Below are positions 1-8,315 of a stretch of DNA of 64,000 nucleotides, piece after piece (the stretch's first letter is position 1; each line of letters opens with the position of its first letter). A program made the translations under genes and the position numbers. The stretch comes from CATOSP01 sp965197545 (GTDB lineage: Bacteria; Chloroflexota; Dehalococcoidia; Lucifugimonadales; UBA3495), in the NCBI GenBank assembly GCA_965197545.1, contig CBDANJ010000006.1, positions 1 to 64,000 of the forward strand. Reading direction: 5' to 3'. The notes under the pieces were generated by a model. That model was not told the DNA's origin and did not search any database. It saw nothing but the letters and a program-made list of their open reading frames with translations.

Positions 1-7
1 CCACAGG

Positions 8-466
8 CTAACTGGCCACCGCTTCCGGCGCGTCGGCGGAATCTTCGTCCAGAAGGCGCTTTAACTCCTCGCGGGCGTTTCGGATCACTTCGGACTGCTC
101 GGCAATCTTGTCGTACAGGTCGGTCCTTGCCTTGATTCCCTCGGTGATGAGCAACGCGGCGGCTTCGGACCTGCTGTTGGTCAAGCCGCAATCGACCAGT
201 TGGTCCAATCTCTGGAGACTCTCTTTGCTGACCCTGACCATGACCACGGAATTGCGGTTGGACCGGACAGACTTGATGGTTTCGCGGATGGACTCTCCAA
301 CATTGGCCGCGACGACCTTGCTCACGTCCAGGGCTTCGCGGGCAGCCCGGTCGACATCTTCGATTCCTTCGATGACGGCATTCCTGGTCCTGCTCCTGCT
401 CTCGTCCCTAGCCTGGGACTCCTCTGATTGGGCGTCATCATTTTTCACATCGTCAGGTGTAGTCAT
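8..466 (-). CDS. Putative ribbon-helix-helix regulator with acidic N-terminal extension
   Basis: A 152-aa protein of unknown exact role. Residues 1-40 are charged and low in complexity (acidic, then Arg/Ser-rich). Residues about 40-70 look amphipathic. The segment from about residue 72 (SVVMVRVSKESLQRLDQLV, then LTNSRSEAAALLITEGI) has the strand-helix-helix pattern of RHH/Arc-type DNA-binding domains. The C-terminus (residues 115-150) is an acidic helix that may dimerise or contact a partner. The ATG at 466 opens the frame and the TAG lies at 8-10, so the gene is complete although close to the window edge. No partner toxin is visible downstream inside the window. RHH assignment is from pattern only; function is unknown. 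Confidence 0.6.
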   Translation of the reverse strand: MTTPDDVKNDDAQSEESQARDESRSRTRNAVIEGIEDVDRAAREALDVSKVVAANVGESIRETIKSVRSNRNSVVMVRVSKESLQRLDQLVDCGLTNSRSEAAALLITEGIKARTDLYDKIAEQSEVIRNAREELKRLLDEDSADAPEAVAS

Positions 467-695
467 ATATTACATCCTTTAGCCGTAATAGACTTACACG
501 TAATTGTAACTTGCCGATTCATTATCAGCAAGACCGGAGTTGAATCTCCGCCGGGGATGGCCGGGGCGCGGAGGATGACCTACCGGGCGGAATAAATCCT
601 ATAGCCGCTCTTCTTGGCGGGGGATGTCCAGGGGAGGGGCCTCCATTGGTATGCTATCATCAGGCTGGCAACATTGCCGGGGAGGAACGGCGGGA

Positions 696-1193
696 ATGGC
701 ATCTCCGAAAGCCGACCGGTACACTGAAATAAGCCAGCGCCTTATCAGGCAAGCCCAAGAGGAACTGGACCGGGGCGACCTCATCCAGGCCTCGGAGAAA
801 TCCTGGGGAGCGGTAGCCCATTCCGTTAAGACCATCGCTCAGGAGAGGGGGTGGAACCACGGCAGGCACGACTTGTTGGGCGAAATCGTGTCGCAGATTG
901 CCGACGAGCGGGGCCGTCCCGATCTGCACACGCTATTTGCCGCCGCGAGCAACCTGCACCATAACTTCTATGAGCACCTGATGGAAAATTACCGGGTGCA
1001 GGCACTGATGAACGACGCCAAGACCCTTATCGGGGAACTGGAAGCGTTCCGGGCTGAGCCACCTGGACGTTTCACGCCCCAGACCCGGGACCAGCACCGG
1101 CGCCTGCGAAAGTTGACCCGCAGTCCCGGCCCTACTGAGGATGATGTGAGCGACCTGCCTCCGGTAAACCCTGTACCGACGGGGGAAAAGTAG
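696..1193 (+). CDS. PaREP1/HEPN-like helical protein (copy 1 of 4)
   Basis: Small all-helical protein sharing with three other genes in this window (17596, 50987, 51420) the signature GDLIQASEKSWGAVAHSVK followed by an LHHNFYE motif about 60 residues later. This pattern matches the PaREP1 family, a HEPN-like group known from archaea and Chloroflexota; its biochemical role is not established. The ATG at 696 is chosen over the upstream in-frame codon at 624 because GGAGG lies at 681-685 and because residues before it do not match the paralogues. This copy carries a 45-residue basic, Pro-rich tail after the domain that the others lack. The classical HEPN RNase motif R-x4-6-H is not obvious. Confidence 0.7.
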   Translation: MASPKADRYTEISQRLIRQAQEELDRGDLIQASEKSWGAVAHSVKTIAQERGWNHGRHDLLGEIVSQIADERGRPDLHTLFAAASNLHHNFYEHLMENYRVQALMNDAKTLIGELEAFRAEPPGRFTPQTRDQHRRLRKLTRSPGPTEDDVSDLPPVNPVPTGEK

Positions 1194-1235
1194 GGGACTC
1201 AGCGGTGTGCCTGTGTCCACCCTCATACTATAATC

Positions 1236-2459
1236 GTGACCATGCAACCAGAACTGCCAAAGCTGCGGCCCCTCAACCTCCGGTGGGTCCAGGTGCAGGG
1301 GCAACCGATGCTTGCCCTGCAAGACCCGATGCGCCTGGCGGATTCTTCTCTCATGGTCCCGGAGTCGATTGCGTCTCTGCTTGGTCTGCTTGATGGCTCA
1401 AGGGACCTGGACGCCCTTCGGGTGGGATTTGGACTCCGGACCGGAGTCCAGTTGACCCCCGCACAAATGGAGGAATTTATTCATCAGTTGGACGAAGCCT
1501 GCCTCCTGGACAGCCGGCGGTTCCACCTCGCGCTGGACGAAGTACTTGAACGTTACCGTTCCACGCCCGTCCGCACGCCGGCCTTCGCCGGGGAAGTCTA
1601 TCCCGCCGACGAAGCGGAGCTAACCGCCACTTTCGATGAATACTGCAAGGGTGCCGGCGCCGGCAGTTTTGTGCCCGGCGCTCCGGTGGTAGGTCTCATT
1701 AGTCCCCACATCGACTACTATCGGGGGTGGAGGTCCTATGTCCAGGCTTGGGAGCCGGCCAGAGGCGCAGTTGAAGCGGCGGAATTGGTGATAATTCTGG
1801 GCACCGACCACTCCGGTTCGCCTGGAAAATTCACGTTGACTCGTCAGAGCTACGGGACCCCCTGGGGCCACCTGCCGACGGACACAGACCTGGTGGACCG
1901 GCTGGTTGAGGTCTTGGGGCAGGAAGCGGCCTTCGACGAGGAGGTCCACAACATAGGCGAGCATTCAGTGGAGTTGGCCGCAGTCTGGCTGCATTACATG
2001 GCGGGTGGGAAACCCAAACGGGTGCTGCCCGTGCTTTGCGGTTTCCCTGAGATTCTCGCAGGGGACAACGAAGGGAATAGCCCCAACATCGAGGCGGCCT
2101 TATCCCTTTTGTCCGAGGCCGCCCGGCAGCAGCCCACCCTGTTGGTGGCCTCCGGTGACATTAGCCACGTGGGACCGGCGTTTGGGGACTCATCTCCCTT
2201 CGACGGCCCGGCCAAGGCGAGGGTCCGGGAATCGGACGAAGCCTGGTTGGAGATCGCTTGCTCGGGAGACAGGACTTTGATGGAAGAGCGCCTGCGAAGC
2301 AACGGCGACCCAACGCGGATCTGCGGAGTGAGCCCTATCCTTTATATGATGACCATCCTGGGAGACGTTCCGGGGAAGATAGTCAACTACGACCAGTGCC
2401 CAGCGGATGAGGAATTCGGCTCCTTGGTATCAGTGGCCGGGGTGATTTATTCGGGATAG
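1236..2459 (+). CDS. MEMO1-family protein (AmmeMemoRadiSam system protein B)
   Basis: 407-aa protein. The C-terminal two thirds (about residue 110 onward) is a MEMO1-like domain with the family's metal and substrate-site histidines in SPHIDYYRG, GTDHSG, GEHSVELAAVWLHY and SGDISHVG. Bacterial relatives resemble class III extradiol dioxygenases in fold; substrates are unknown. The first 100 residues form an additional domain with a helical, HTH-like or PqqD-like character (LLDGSRDLDALRVGF), which many long bacterial members also have. AmmeMemoRadiSam loci normally pair this protein with an AMMECR1 protein and a radical SAM enzyme. Neither is next to it here, so this gene appears solitary. ATG codons at 1236 and 1242 are both possible. 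Confidence 0.85.
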   Translation: MTMQPELPKLRPLNLRWVQVQGQPMLALQDPMRLADSSLMVPESIASLLGLLDGSRDLDALRVGFGLRTGVQLTPAQMEEFIHQLDEACLLDSRRFHLALDEVLERYRSTPVRTPAFAGEVYPADEAELTATFDEYCKGAGAGSFVPGAPVVGLISPHIDYYRGWRSYVQAWEPARGAVEAAELVIILGTDHSGSPGKFTLTRQSYGTPWGHLPTDTDLVDRLVEVLGQEAAFDEEVHNIGEHSVELAAVWLHYMAGGKPKRVLPVLCGFPEILAGDNEGNSPNIEAALSLLSEAARQQPTLLVASGDISHVGPAFGDSSPFDGPAKARVRESDEAWLEIACSGDRTLMEERLRSNGDPTRICGVSPILYMMTILGDVPGKIVNYDQCPADEEFGSLVSVAGVIYSG

Positions 2460-2483
2460 GCCGTCCGTCTAACCCGTCTGCCC

Positions 2484-2648
2484 CAGGGCCTTTTCATTTT
2501 CAGAAAGGTGTCCCCTCTCCCAGAGGGAGAGGGTCAGGGTGAGGGAGTTTCCACGCAAACTGACTTGCCGCAGCTACTACCATTGCAGGGAGAGTTGTCC
2601 CTCACCTTAGTCCTCTCCCGTGGGGAGAGGGAGAATGAAAAGGCCCTG
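2484..2648. mobile_element. MITE-like element type A, copy 1 (165 bp)
   Basis: A non-coding 165-bp element bounded by a perfect 15-bp terminal inverted repeat (CAGGGCCTTTTCATT at the left, its complement at the right). It is flanked by a direct repeat CGTCTGCCC at 2475-2483 and 2649-2657, which looks like a 9-bp target-site duplication. A near-identical copy lies at 39834-39998. The interior holds an imperfect inverted repeat around CCCTCTCCC/GGGAGAGGG. It has no transposase and would need to be moved in trans. It sits between the MEMO1 gene and tRNA-Arg. Confidence 0.9.
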
Positions 2649-2708
2649 CGTCTGCCCCAGCCCCGCCTTGTTCGCCCCAATTGGGCATGATATTCTAGGT
2701 TACAGTGT

Positions 2709-2783
2709 GCCCCTGTAGCTCAGCGGATAGAGTGCTGGCCTCCGGAGCCAGAGACGAGAGTTCGATTCTCTCCGGGGGTACCA
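2709..2783 (+). tRNA. tRNA-Arg (anticodon CCG)
   Basis: Full cloverleaf: acceptor GCCCCTG with CGGGGGT, D arm GCTC-GAGT (loop AGCGGATA), anticodon stem CTGGC/GCCAG with loop CTCCGGA giving anticodon CCG, T arm GAGAG/CTCTC with TTCGATT loop, discriminator A and encoded CCA at 2781-2783. The first acceptor pair reads G1-U72, a wobble rather than the usual G-C. Decodes CGG. Confidence 0.95.
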
Positions 2784-2872
2784 CCGCTAACTCCGTGGCA
2801 GAGAACATAGTTTGCGGCTTCCACGACCCACAGACCCTCCCAGAATCGCCCCGCTCCAGGTTGCCCACCCGC

Positions 2873-3286
2873 TCATTCGCTTGTCTGCCTGGGCGGTGGC
2901 GTGACAAACTCGCAGGTCGGTCCGGTGGAGCGGCTGAGCCTGCGGTCGAGTGTGATCAGAGGGCAGTTTAGGTCCTCGGCTAGGGCGACGTACCAGGCGT
3001 CGTAGCAGGTCAAATTCGAGCGTAGCTGCCATATCCGCTCCGCAAAGGGGCGAAATGGAAAGAGCCGGACGCCGATTCCGAGCATTTGTCTGTGAAGCCG
3101 GTCAGCCTGTGAACGCGTGATCAATCTCGACAGCTCAAGCCTTCGCAGCAGATTACAGGCTTCCGCCAAGGCCAATTCCGGGCCCGCCAAATCATCACTG
3201 GTAATTGCAGCTTCCGACCAACGACCGTCCGGGCCGGGGTCAACCAGTGCGGCTACGAACACTGATGCGTCAATGACTGAAGTCAA
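2873..3286 (-). CDS. vapC: PIN-domain toxin, VapC type
   Basis: 137-aa PIN-domain protein, presumed RNase toxin of a type II toxin-antitoxin pair. The acidic metal-binding residues of the fold can be placed: Asp6 in VIDASVFVAAL, Glu in LALAEACNLL, Asp in CYDAWYVALAE and Asp in LITLDRRL. The start ATG at 3286 overlaps the stop of the upstream antitoxin by four bases (ATGA), the usual translational coupling of vapBC pairs. The module lies between tRNA-Arg and tRNA-Pro, a common insertion zone for such genes. Target RNA cannot be predicted. Confidence 0.9.
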   Translation of the reverse strand: MTSVIDASVFVAALVDPGPDGRWSEAAITSDDLAGPELALAEACNLLRRLELSRLITRSQADRLHRQMLGIGVRLFPFRPFAERIWQLRSNLTCYDAWYVALAEDLNCPLITLDRRLSRSTGPTCEFVTPPPRQTSE

Positions 3287-3519
3287 ATTCTCTCTAGGTC
3301 GCGAGCATCAAGAATCTTCGAAGTGGGTACGTTAATTCCGGAGGAGCGTTTGAATTCCCGAACCTCCTCGACCCAGGCGTCATTGGAAACCTGCGACGCG
3401 ATTCGTTCGAGTTCCCCAAGCAACAACTCTTGCATGGACTTGCCCTCGGACGCGGCGCGGGCCTTGAGTCCATCGCGGACTTCTTCTGGGACGTTTTTTA
3501 TCGTAATCTGCACTGCCAT
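3283..3519 (-). CDS. vapB: RHH antitoxin, FitA/VapB type
   Basis: 78-aa antitoxin partner of the PIN toxin. The N-terminal half (MAVQITIKNVPEEVRDGLK, then SMQELLLGELERIA) has the RHH strand-helix-helix of FitA/VapB proteins, which bind their own promoter. The C-terminal half would wrap the toxin. The start is set at the ATG ending at 3519 because the preceding 20 in-frame residues do not fit the family. It overlaps vapC by four bases. The pair is probably autoregulated, as is general for this family. Confidence 0.85.
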   Translation of the reverse strand: MAVQITIKNVPEEVRDGLKARAASEGKSMQELLLGELERIASQVSNDAWVEEVREFKRSSGINVPTSKILDARDLERI

Positions 3520-3704
3520 ATTTGCATTCTGCCCACATACGTCAGACTTCACAACTCTGAACTGTCTCGAGGATAACACCTGAAACCATCACAAGCATGA
3601 TTAAGAGCCGAGTCCAATGGTAGTGCATCGGCTTCATCTACAGTAAACTTAACTGGGACGGGGACAGAGCTGCTTCAACTCTTTCCCCTGATCCACCATC
3701 TGGA

Positions 3705-3779
3705 CGGGGCGTGGCCCAGCGGTAGGGCGCCTGGTTTGGGACCAGGAGGTCGGCAGTTCGAGTCTGCCCGCCCCGACCA
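3705..3779 (+). tRNA. tRNA-Pro (anticodon TGG)
   Basis: Acceptor CGGGGCG pairs with CGCCCCG, anticodon stem CCTGG/CCAGG with loop TTTGGGA (anticodon TGG), T arm GGCAG/CTGCC, discriminator A and encoded CCA at 3777-3779. The C1-G72 first pair is typical of bacterial tRNA-Pro. Confidence 0.95.
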
Positions 3780-4049
3780 ACCTCATCTAGCTTCCCGATT
3801 AAGATGGCCTTCCCGCGCGTCTCCGTCTAGGCCCCTACTTTTGGCATGTCTGATTTGCCGCCTGATCGTCACATACTTGTGACGAAATGATGATCTTGAT
3901 AAGAAATACCTATCGTCCATACGACTCCTAGAACTCTGTGCAAAACCCTTCGACCTAAAATCCAATACTTAGCATATACGCTCTAATTGATAACGAATAC
4001 CATCAATGTTGTGATTGATATTCGCCATATCGCCATCGTTGATGCTCTA
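3780..4049. other. AT-richer intergenic stretch with a short palindrome
   Basis: No convincing gene. The base composition is clearly AT-richer than the flanks. A perfect 8-bp inverted repeat TCGTCACA-TACT-TGTGACGA lies at 3866-3885 and could be an operator or hairpin; nothing identifies a regulator. The position directly after a tRNA gene would suit an old integration site, but I see no tRNA 3'-end duplicate. Confidence 0.5.
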
Positions 4050-4079
4050 TTGACATCTTCTTCCATGATGATGTATATT
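4050..4079 (+). promoter_or_regulatory. Sigma70-type promoter of ABC importer operon 1
   Basis: TTGACA at 4050-4055 and TATATT at 4074-4079, spaced by 18 bp, about 85 bp upstream of the GTG of the solute-binding protein gene. Predicted from sequence only. Confidence 0.65.
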
Positions 4080-4163
4080 CCGTCACCACACACAGCCTAT
4101 GGTGGTTGGTACGCAGCAACGCAATCCTTCACTGCTAGCATTCGTTAAGGAGGCCAGGCAAGA

Positions 4164-6074
4164 GTGTTGAGATCGACGCACAAGCTTCATTGGACCGCAT
4201 GGACCATGACTCTGGTAGCCCTGATGACCCTGTTCCTGGTTGCCTGCGGCGGCGCCGCCGAACAGCCTGCCGCTCCCGCGCAACAGCAGGAGGCCACCAA
4301 AGTACCCGACGCGATCCCCAAGCAGGGTATCGCTAATACCCCAGCGCCACAGGAAAAGATGGCCGAAGCCACGGCCAAACCGGAAGCAAAAACGGACACC
4401 ACTGCCAAGGCGGCCCAGAAGGCCGCGCCGGCAAAACAGGCCGGGGCCAAGAAGGAGCAGCCAACCCCCGCCGCCGTCGCTGCGCCAGGCCATGAGGATA
4501 TTACCAGCGCCAGAGACACCTTCAAATTCGTAACGGCGGTGGAGCCGGATACCGTGGGCGGTGCGCATGTGCTTTGCAGTGGCAGCTTCGCTGAGACGGT
4601 ATGCGACGACATATCCAGCGACCCCCTGACCTGGGTCGACAATGAGACCTTCGAGATCGTTCCGTTACAAGGTTTTGAGGACTGGGAGCAGCTTGACCCC
4701 AAGACCTGGCGCTTCAAACTGCGGGACGGCGTGACCTTCCATAACGGGACGGAGTGGAACGCAGATCACGCGGCCTTCTGGATTAGCTACGCCGGGGATG
4801 ACGAGACACGAGGGCACGGCTTCGGAAACGACTACACATTCCACGGCTCGTTCACGGGAGAGGCAATCGATCCGTTGACTCTCGACATCCACTGCAAAGA
4901 CGCCTGCCCCATCCTGCCGCGCACCACTATTTTCACCAAGTTCTTGGACAAGGACTGGTTCCAGAATGCCTCGGAGGATGAAATCCACACCCAGGGGCCG
5001 GGCCTTGGCCCATACAAGATCATCAACTGGGAGCGGGAGCAGCGGATTGTCCTGGAAGCCTACGAAAACTACAAGCCCAATCCTAAGGCCGTGGACGGCC
5101 GCGCGCCCATCATTCAACACGTAATCCAGTTCTGGCGCAACGAAGACCTGGTACGGGCTTCCATGATAGCAGCTGGGGAAGCAGATCTGACTGAAATCTC
5201 CCTGGACGATATCGACAAGGTGCCGAAGTATAAGGTGACCACCAACAACGAGGCGATCAATTACCCTATCGACACTATCTACCACCCGGAGTTGTCCAAA
5301 TTCGAGGTCCGAATGGCCCTGAACCTGGGCTTGGACTGCGAGACCTTGGTGGAGCAGCTTTACAATAACCTGTTCACCTGCTACGGCAATATAGCCCAGC
5401 GCGGAACGGTGGGCATAAATGAGAGCAACTCCTCCTACCTGGGCTATGATCCGGAGGAGGCCAAGCGGCTCCTGGAGGTGGCCAACTACGATCCCGCCAA
5501 TGAGATCGTCTTGACCATCGGCGTCGCGGACTTCCCCAAGAGCATCGAGTACGCCGAGGCTGCGGTAAATTACTGGGAAGAAATCGGGATGAACGTCAAA
5601 CTAAACGTGGCGGACATCGCGGTACGCCGCACCATCGGGCGTTCCAACTGCGCCTATGGCCGCACACGCTCGGAAATTGATAGTGCGCCGGGCAAGGACC
5701 TCAAGGAGAAGTGCCGCAACCTGGGGCCCAGCACCGCAGGCGGCGCAAGTGCGGCCACGTCCGGTCTCACCACAACTCGCACGTCTACCGAATCGCTAGA
5801 CTTCTCCAGGCAGGCCCTGCTGCGGAATTGGTGCTACTATGTGGGCCGAATCTGCGAAAGCGACCTTACGGAGAAAATTGACATAGCGGTCGCCACTCCG
5901 ACGGGGCCGCTGCGCACCGAACGGCTGGCGGAGATAGCCCAACACGCCCACGATCACGCTCACTTCGTATTCCACTTTATAAACGTGGTCGTCTACGCCA
6001 TGGACGCGGACCTGGAATGGGAACCCTACTACGCGCCCAGGCTCAGGGCCAACACCGTCTACTTCACCAAATAA
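4164..6074 (+). CDS. ABC transporter solute-binding lipoprotein, family 5 (peptide/nickel type)
   Basis: 636-aa extracellular binding protein of an importer. The signal peptide ends in a lipobox FLVAC with lipidation Cys28, followed by an 80-residue Ala/Pro/Lys/Gln-rich linker and the SBP_bac_5 domain (about residues 110-620; LRDGVTFHNGTEWNADHAAFW is the family's signature region, and GLGPYKIINWE and FEVRMALNLGLD also fit). It begins with GTG at 4164 behind AAGGAGG (4147-4153). Two permease genes follow on the same strand. Family members bind oligopeptides, dipeptides, nickel or other small ligands; the ligand here cannot be told. No ATPase gene is adjacent. Confidence 0.9.
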   Translation: MLRSTHKLHWTAWTMTLVALMTLFLVACGGAAEQPAAPAQQQEATKVPDAIPKQGIANTPAPQEKMAEATAKPEAKTDTTAKAAQKAAPAKQAGAKKEQPTPAAVAAPGHEDITSARDTFKFVTAVEPDTVGGAHVLCSGSFAETVCDDISSDPLTWVDNETFEIVPLQGFEDWEQLDPKTWRFKLRDGVTFHNGTEWNADHAAFWISYAGDDETRGHGFGNDYTFHGSFTGEAIDPLTLDIHCKDACPILPRTTIFTKFLDKDWFQNASEDEIHTQGPGLGPYKIINWEREQRIVLEAYENYKPNPKAVDGRAPIIQHVIQFWRNEDLVRASMIAAGEADLTEISLDDIDKVPKYKVTTNNEAINYPIDTIYHPELSKFEVRMALNLGLDCETLVEQLYNNLFTCYGNIAQRGTVGINESNSSYLGYDPEEAKRLLEVANYDPANEIVLTIGVADFPKSIEYAEAAVNYWEEIGMNVKLNVADIAVRRTIGRSNCAYGRTRSEIDSAPGKDLKEKCRNLGPSTAGGASAATSGLTTTRTSTESLDFSRQALLRNWCYYVGRICESDLTEKIDIAVATPTGPLRTERLAEIAQHAHDHAHFVFHFINVVVYAMDADLEWEPYYAPRLRANTVYFTK

Positions 6075-6097
6075 GCGGACACCTGATCGTCCGGCCA

Positions 6098-6140
6098 AAG
6101 GACCGTGCCCCGAGACCAACAGGCCGGGGCGCGGTCCTTT
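6098..6140 (+). terminator. Intra-operon hairpin (partial terminator or 3' stabiliser)
   Basis: AAAGGACCGTGCCCCG at 6098-6113 pairs over 16 positions (one G-U) with CGGGGCGCGGTCCTTT at 6125-6140, with an 11-base loop and no proper U tract. Placed between the binding-protein gene and the first permease, it would fit partial termination or 3' end protection that keeps the binding protein more abundant than the permeases. Confidence 0.6.
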
Positions 6141-6190
6141 GTGAAACAACGACCCCCGGAGTCTTGCCGAGGCTAGTTTGAGGGACAATC

Positions 6191-7120
6191 GTGCGTAACT
6201 ACATGATCCGGCGCGTGGCCCACTCGGTCTTTATTGTCCTGGGACTTATGGCGCTCCTATTCTTCGCCACCAACGTTCTAGGCGATCCCATCGACCTATT
6301 GGTGGACGACGACGCCACCCCCGGGCAGATAGAGGCCCTGCGGGAACTCTATGGATTCAACGAAGCTCTTCATAAACGGTTCCTGGATTTCTTCGGCGGG
6401 GTTGTTCAAGGGGACTTCGGCCGGTCCTACCGGCTGGGAGCGGAAGCCCGCGAACTGGTCCTAGAACGTATGCCCAATACAGCTCTCCTTGGGGGCGTAT
6501 CTTTCGCAATCGGCGCTCTGGGGGTCCCCATCGGCATGTTGGCGGCCAGACGGCCCCGGGGAATCATGGACCGCGCTGTCAACATCATGTCCTTCGCCGT
6601 CATCTCCATTCCAAGCTTCTGGCTGGCGTTGATGCTGATCTTGATCGTGTCGGTCGAGTTCGAATTGCTGCCCACTTCCGGGTACGAGGGCCTTGGACCC
6701 TCGGGATGGAAGTTCATCGTCCTGCCCGCCGCTACCCTGGTGCCCACGGTGATGGGCCGCAACGCCCAAATCACCAGGGCGGTAATGATCGAGGAGATGG
6801 GCAAGCAGTACGTGTCTACGGCCCGGGCCAAAGGCCTGACCGAACGCACCGTACTTTACGGCCACGTCCTCAAGAACGCCTCTATCGCCATAGTCACCGT
6901 GATGGGGGCGGAGGTAGCAGGGTTCATGAATGGGGCGACGATCACGGAAACGATCTTCGGTTGGCCCGGAATGGGCAAGCTACTGGTCGACTCCATCGCA
7001 GCGCGGGACCTGCCGGTAGTTACAGCAGCTCTCTTCTCCGTCGCCCTGGTGGTGATGCTGGTCAACCTGACGGTGGACCTCGTTTACACCTGGCTGGACC
7101 CCCGTATCGTTTACAAATAG
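6191..7120 (+). CDS. ABC transporter permease, DppB/OppB type
   Basis: 309-aa inner-membrane permease with about six hydrophobic segments. The N-terminus (MRNYMIRRVAHSVFIVLGLM) and the EAA-loop region (YVSTARAKGLTERTVLYGHVLKNA) are typical of the DppB half of peptide-type importers; the loop docks the ATPase. It starts at GTG 6191. It is the second gene of the operon, 116 bp after the lipoprotein gene with a hairpin between. It should heterodimerise with the product of the next gene. Confidence 0.93.
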   Translation: MRNYMIRRVAHSVFIVLGLMALLFFATNVLGDPIDLLVDDDATPGQIEALRELYGFNEALHKRFLDFFGGVVQGDFGRSYRLGAEARELVLERMPNTALLGGVSFAIGALGVPIGMLAARRPRGIMDRAVNIMSFAVISIPSFWLALMLILIVSVEFELLPTSGYEGLGPSGWKFIVLPAATLVPTVMGRNAQITRAVMIEEMGKQYVSTARAKGLTERTVLYGHVLKNASIAIVTVMGAEVAGFMNGATITETIFGWPGMGKLLVDSIAARDLPVVTAALFSVALVVMLVNLTVDLVYTWLDPRIVYK

Positions 7121-7162
7121 GCCGGTAAACCTACCGCCCCAGCGTGAGGTACAGCTAACAAC

Positions 7163-8152
7163 ATGCGGGACGCAACAATCCTAGAACAGCCAAGAGTCAA
7201 CCCGATCGCGGCCGTCTTCCAGCGGCCCTTGGTGCAGGCGTTCTTCAACGATCCCATAACCCTCATATCAGGTATTTTCCTGGCAATCACGTTACTGGCC
7301 GTGTTATTCGCGCCATTAGTCTCTCCCCACGACCCAAACGACCAACAAGTACGCCTTCGTCACCTGCCTCCCCTGGCTACAGGAAACGCCATCATCAAGG
7401 AGTCGGGCGCGGCCCGGCTGCAGGAGGAACGTCTCTACCTCTTGGGCACCGACCACCTGGGCCGGGACATGCTCAGCCGCCTGATCTACGGTGGCCGAAT
7501 CTCGATCACGGTGGGGTTCCTCGGGGTGTTCGCGTCGGGCTCCATCGGCGTATTCCTGGGGCTATTGGCCGGCTACTACCGAGGCACGGTAGATGACATC
7601 ATCATGCGGGCGGTGGATGTGTTCATGACGGTGCCACTGTTGTTCTTAGCACTGATGGTGATATTTATACTAGGGCCTAGCTTCAAGAATATCATCATCG
7701 TGTTTGCCGTCGCGCGGTGGATGCTTTATTGCAGAATCACCCGCGGCGTCGTTATGTCCCTGCGCGAGCAAACGTTTACGGATGCGGCCCGGGCAATCGG
7801 CGCCAGCGACCAACGAATACTAGGTCGGCACATCCTGCCCAATCTAATAACCCCGGTCCTGGCCCTGGCCGCCCTGGACGTGCCCGCAACTATCTTGACC
7901 GAGTCGGCGCTCAGCTTCCTCGGGTTCGGCATCCAACCGCCGGAGTCCTCCTGGGGCCTTATGTTAGCCTCGGGCCGCGCCTACATCACCTCAGCCTGGT
8001 GGATGGTGGTGGTTCCCGGATCGGCCATCTTCGTGACGGCCCTCTCCTTCAACCTGTTTGGCGTCTGGATGCGGGCGGTAAGCGACCCCCTCCAACGCTG
8101 GCGCTGGCTAAAGCAGACCAAGGAGTCCAAGTCTGCCGGTATCCAGTTCTAA
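7163..8152 (+). CDS. ABC transporter permease, DppC/OppC type
   Basis: 329-aa permease with the DppC-type N-terminal extension, a hydrophobic segment at about residues 35-55, the GTDHLGRDMLSRLIYGGRIS signature after it, and the EAA loop FTDAARAIGASDQRILGRHI. It forms the second transmembrane half of the importer. The gene begins 42 bp after the preceding permease. A strong terminator follows, so the operon ends here without genes for the two ATPases expected of this importer class; they must be encoded elsewhere or shared. Confidence 0.93.
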   Translation: MRDATILEQPRVNPIAAVFQRPLVQAFFNDPITLISGIFLAITLLAVLFAPLVSPHDPNDQQVRLRHLPPLATGNAIIKESGAARLQEERLYLLGTDHLGRDMLSRLIYGGRISITVGFLGVFASGSIGVFLGLLAGYYRGTVDDIIMRAVDVFMTVPLLFLALMVIFILGPSFKNIIIVFAVARWMLYCRITRGVVMSLREQTFTDAARAIGASDQRILGRHILPNLITPVLALAALDVPATILTESALSFLGFGIQPPESSWGLMLASGRAYITSAWWMVVVPGSAIFVTALSFNLFGVWMRAVSDPLQRWRWLKQTKESKSAGIQF

Positions 8153-8177
8153 GCGCGAATCTCAACTAGCAGATCGA

Positions 8178-8213
8178 AGACCCCCGGCAGGGCCTTACCG
8201 GGGGTCTATTTTT
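8178..8213 (+). terminator. Rho-independent terminator of ABC operon 1
   Basis: Ten-bp perfect stem AGACCCCCGG / CCGGGGGTCT (8178-8187 and 8198-8207), ten-base loop, then ATTTTT. It lies 25 bp after the permease stop. Confidence 0.9.
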
Positions 8214-8214
8214 G

Positions 8215-8315
8215 TCTGAACCGTGATTTATCTGAATTTGTGATTACCATGATTGTGGTGCTTACAGACCCGAAATATCATGGTAATCATCCAATCACAT
8301 CAATCACAGTTCGGA
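8215..8315. repeat. Long imperfect inverted-repeat element
   Basis: A 100-bp palindromic element. The left arm (GTCTGAACCGTGATTTATCT, continuing to TGTGATTACCATGATT) is complementary with some mismatches to the right arm (ATCATGGTAATCATCC continuing to AATCACAGTTCGGAC). The spacer is about 25 bp. There is no coding potential. It resembles dispersed palindromic repeat units, but no second copy is visible here. Confidence 0.65.

Noticed and set aside
2484..2690. Short frame inside MITE copy 1 read as a protein
   Set aside because: The frame is made of the terminal repeats and differs between the two copies in its ends; the element is non-coding.
3866..3885. CRP-like operator
   Set aside because: The half-sites are in the reverse order (TCACA-N4-TGTGA) to a CRP site; recorded only as a palindrome.
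3783..3965. 60-aa minus-strand frame after tRNA-Pro
   Set aside because: No ribosome-binding site and no protein-like composition.
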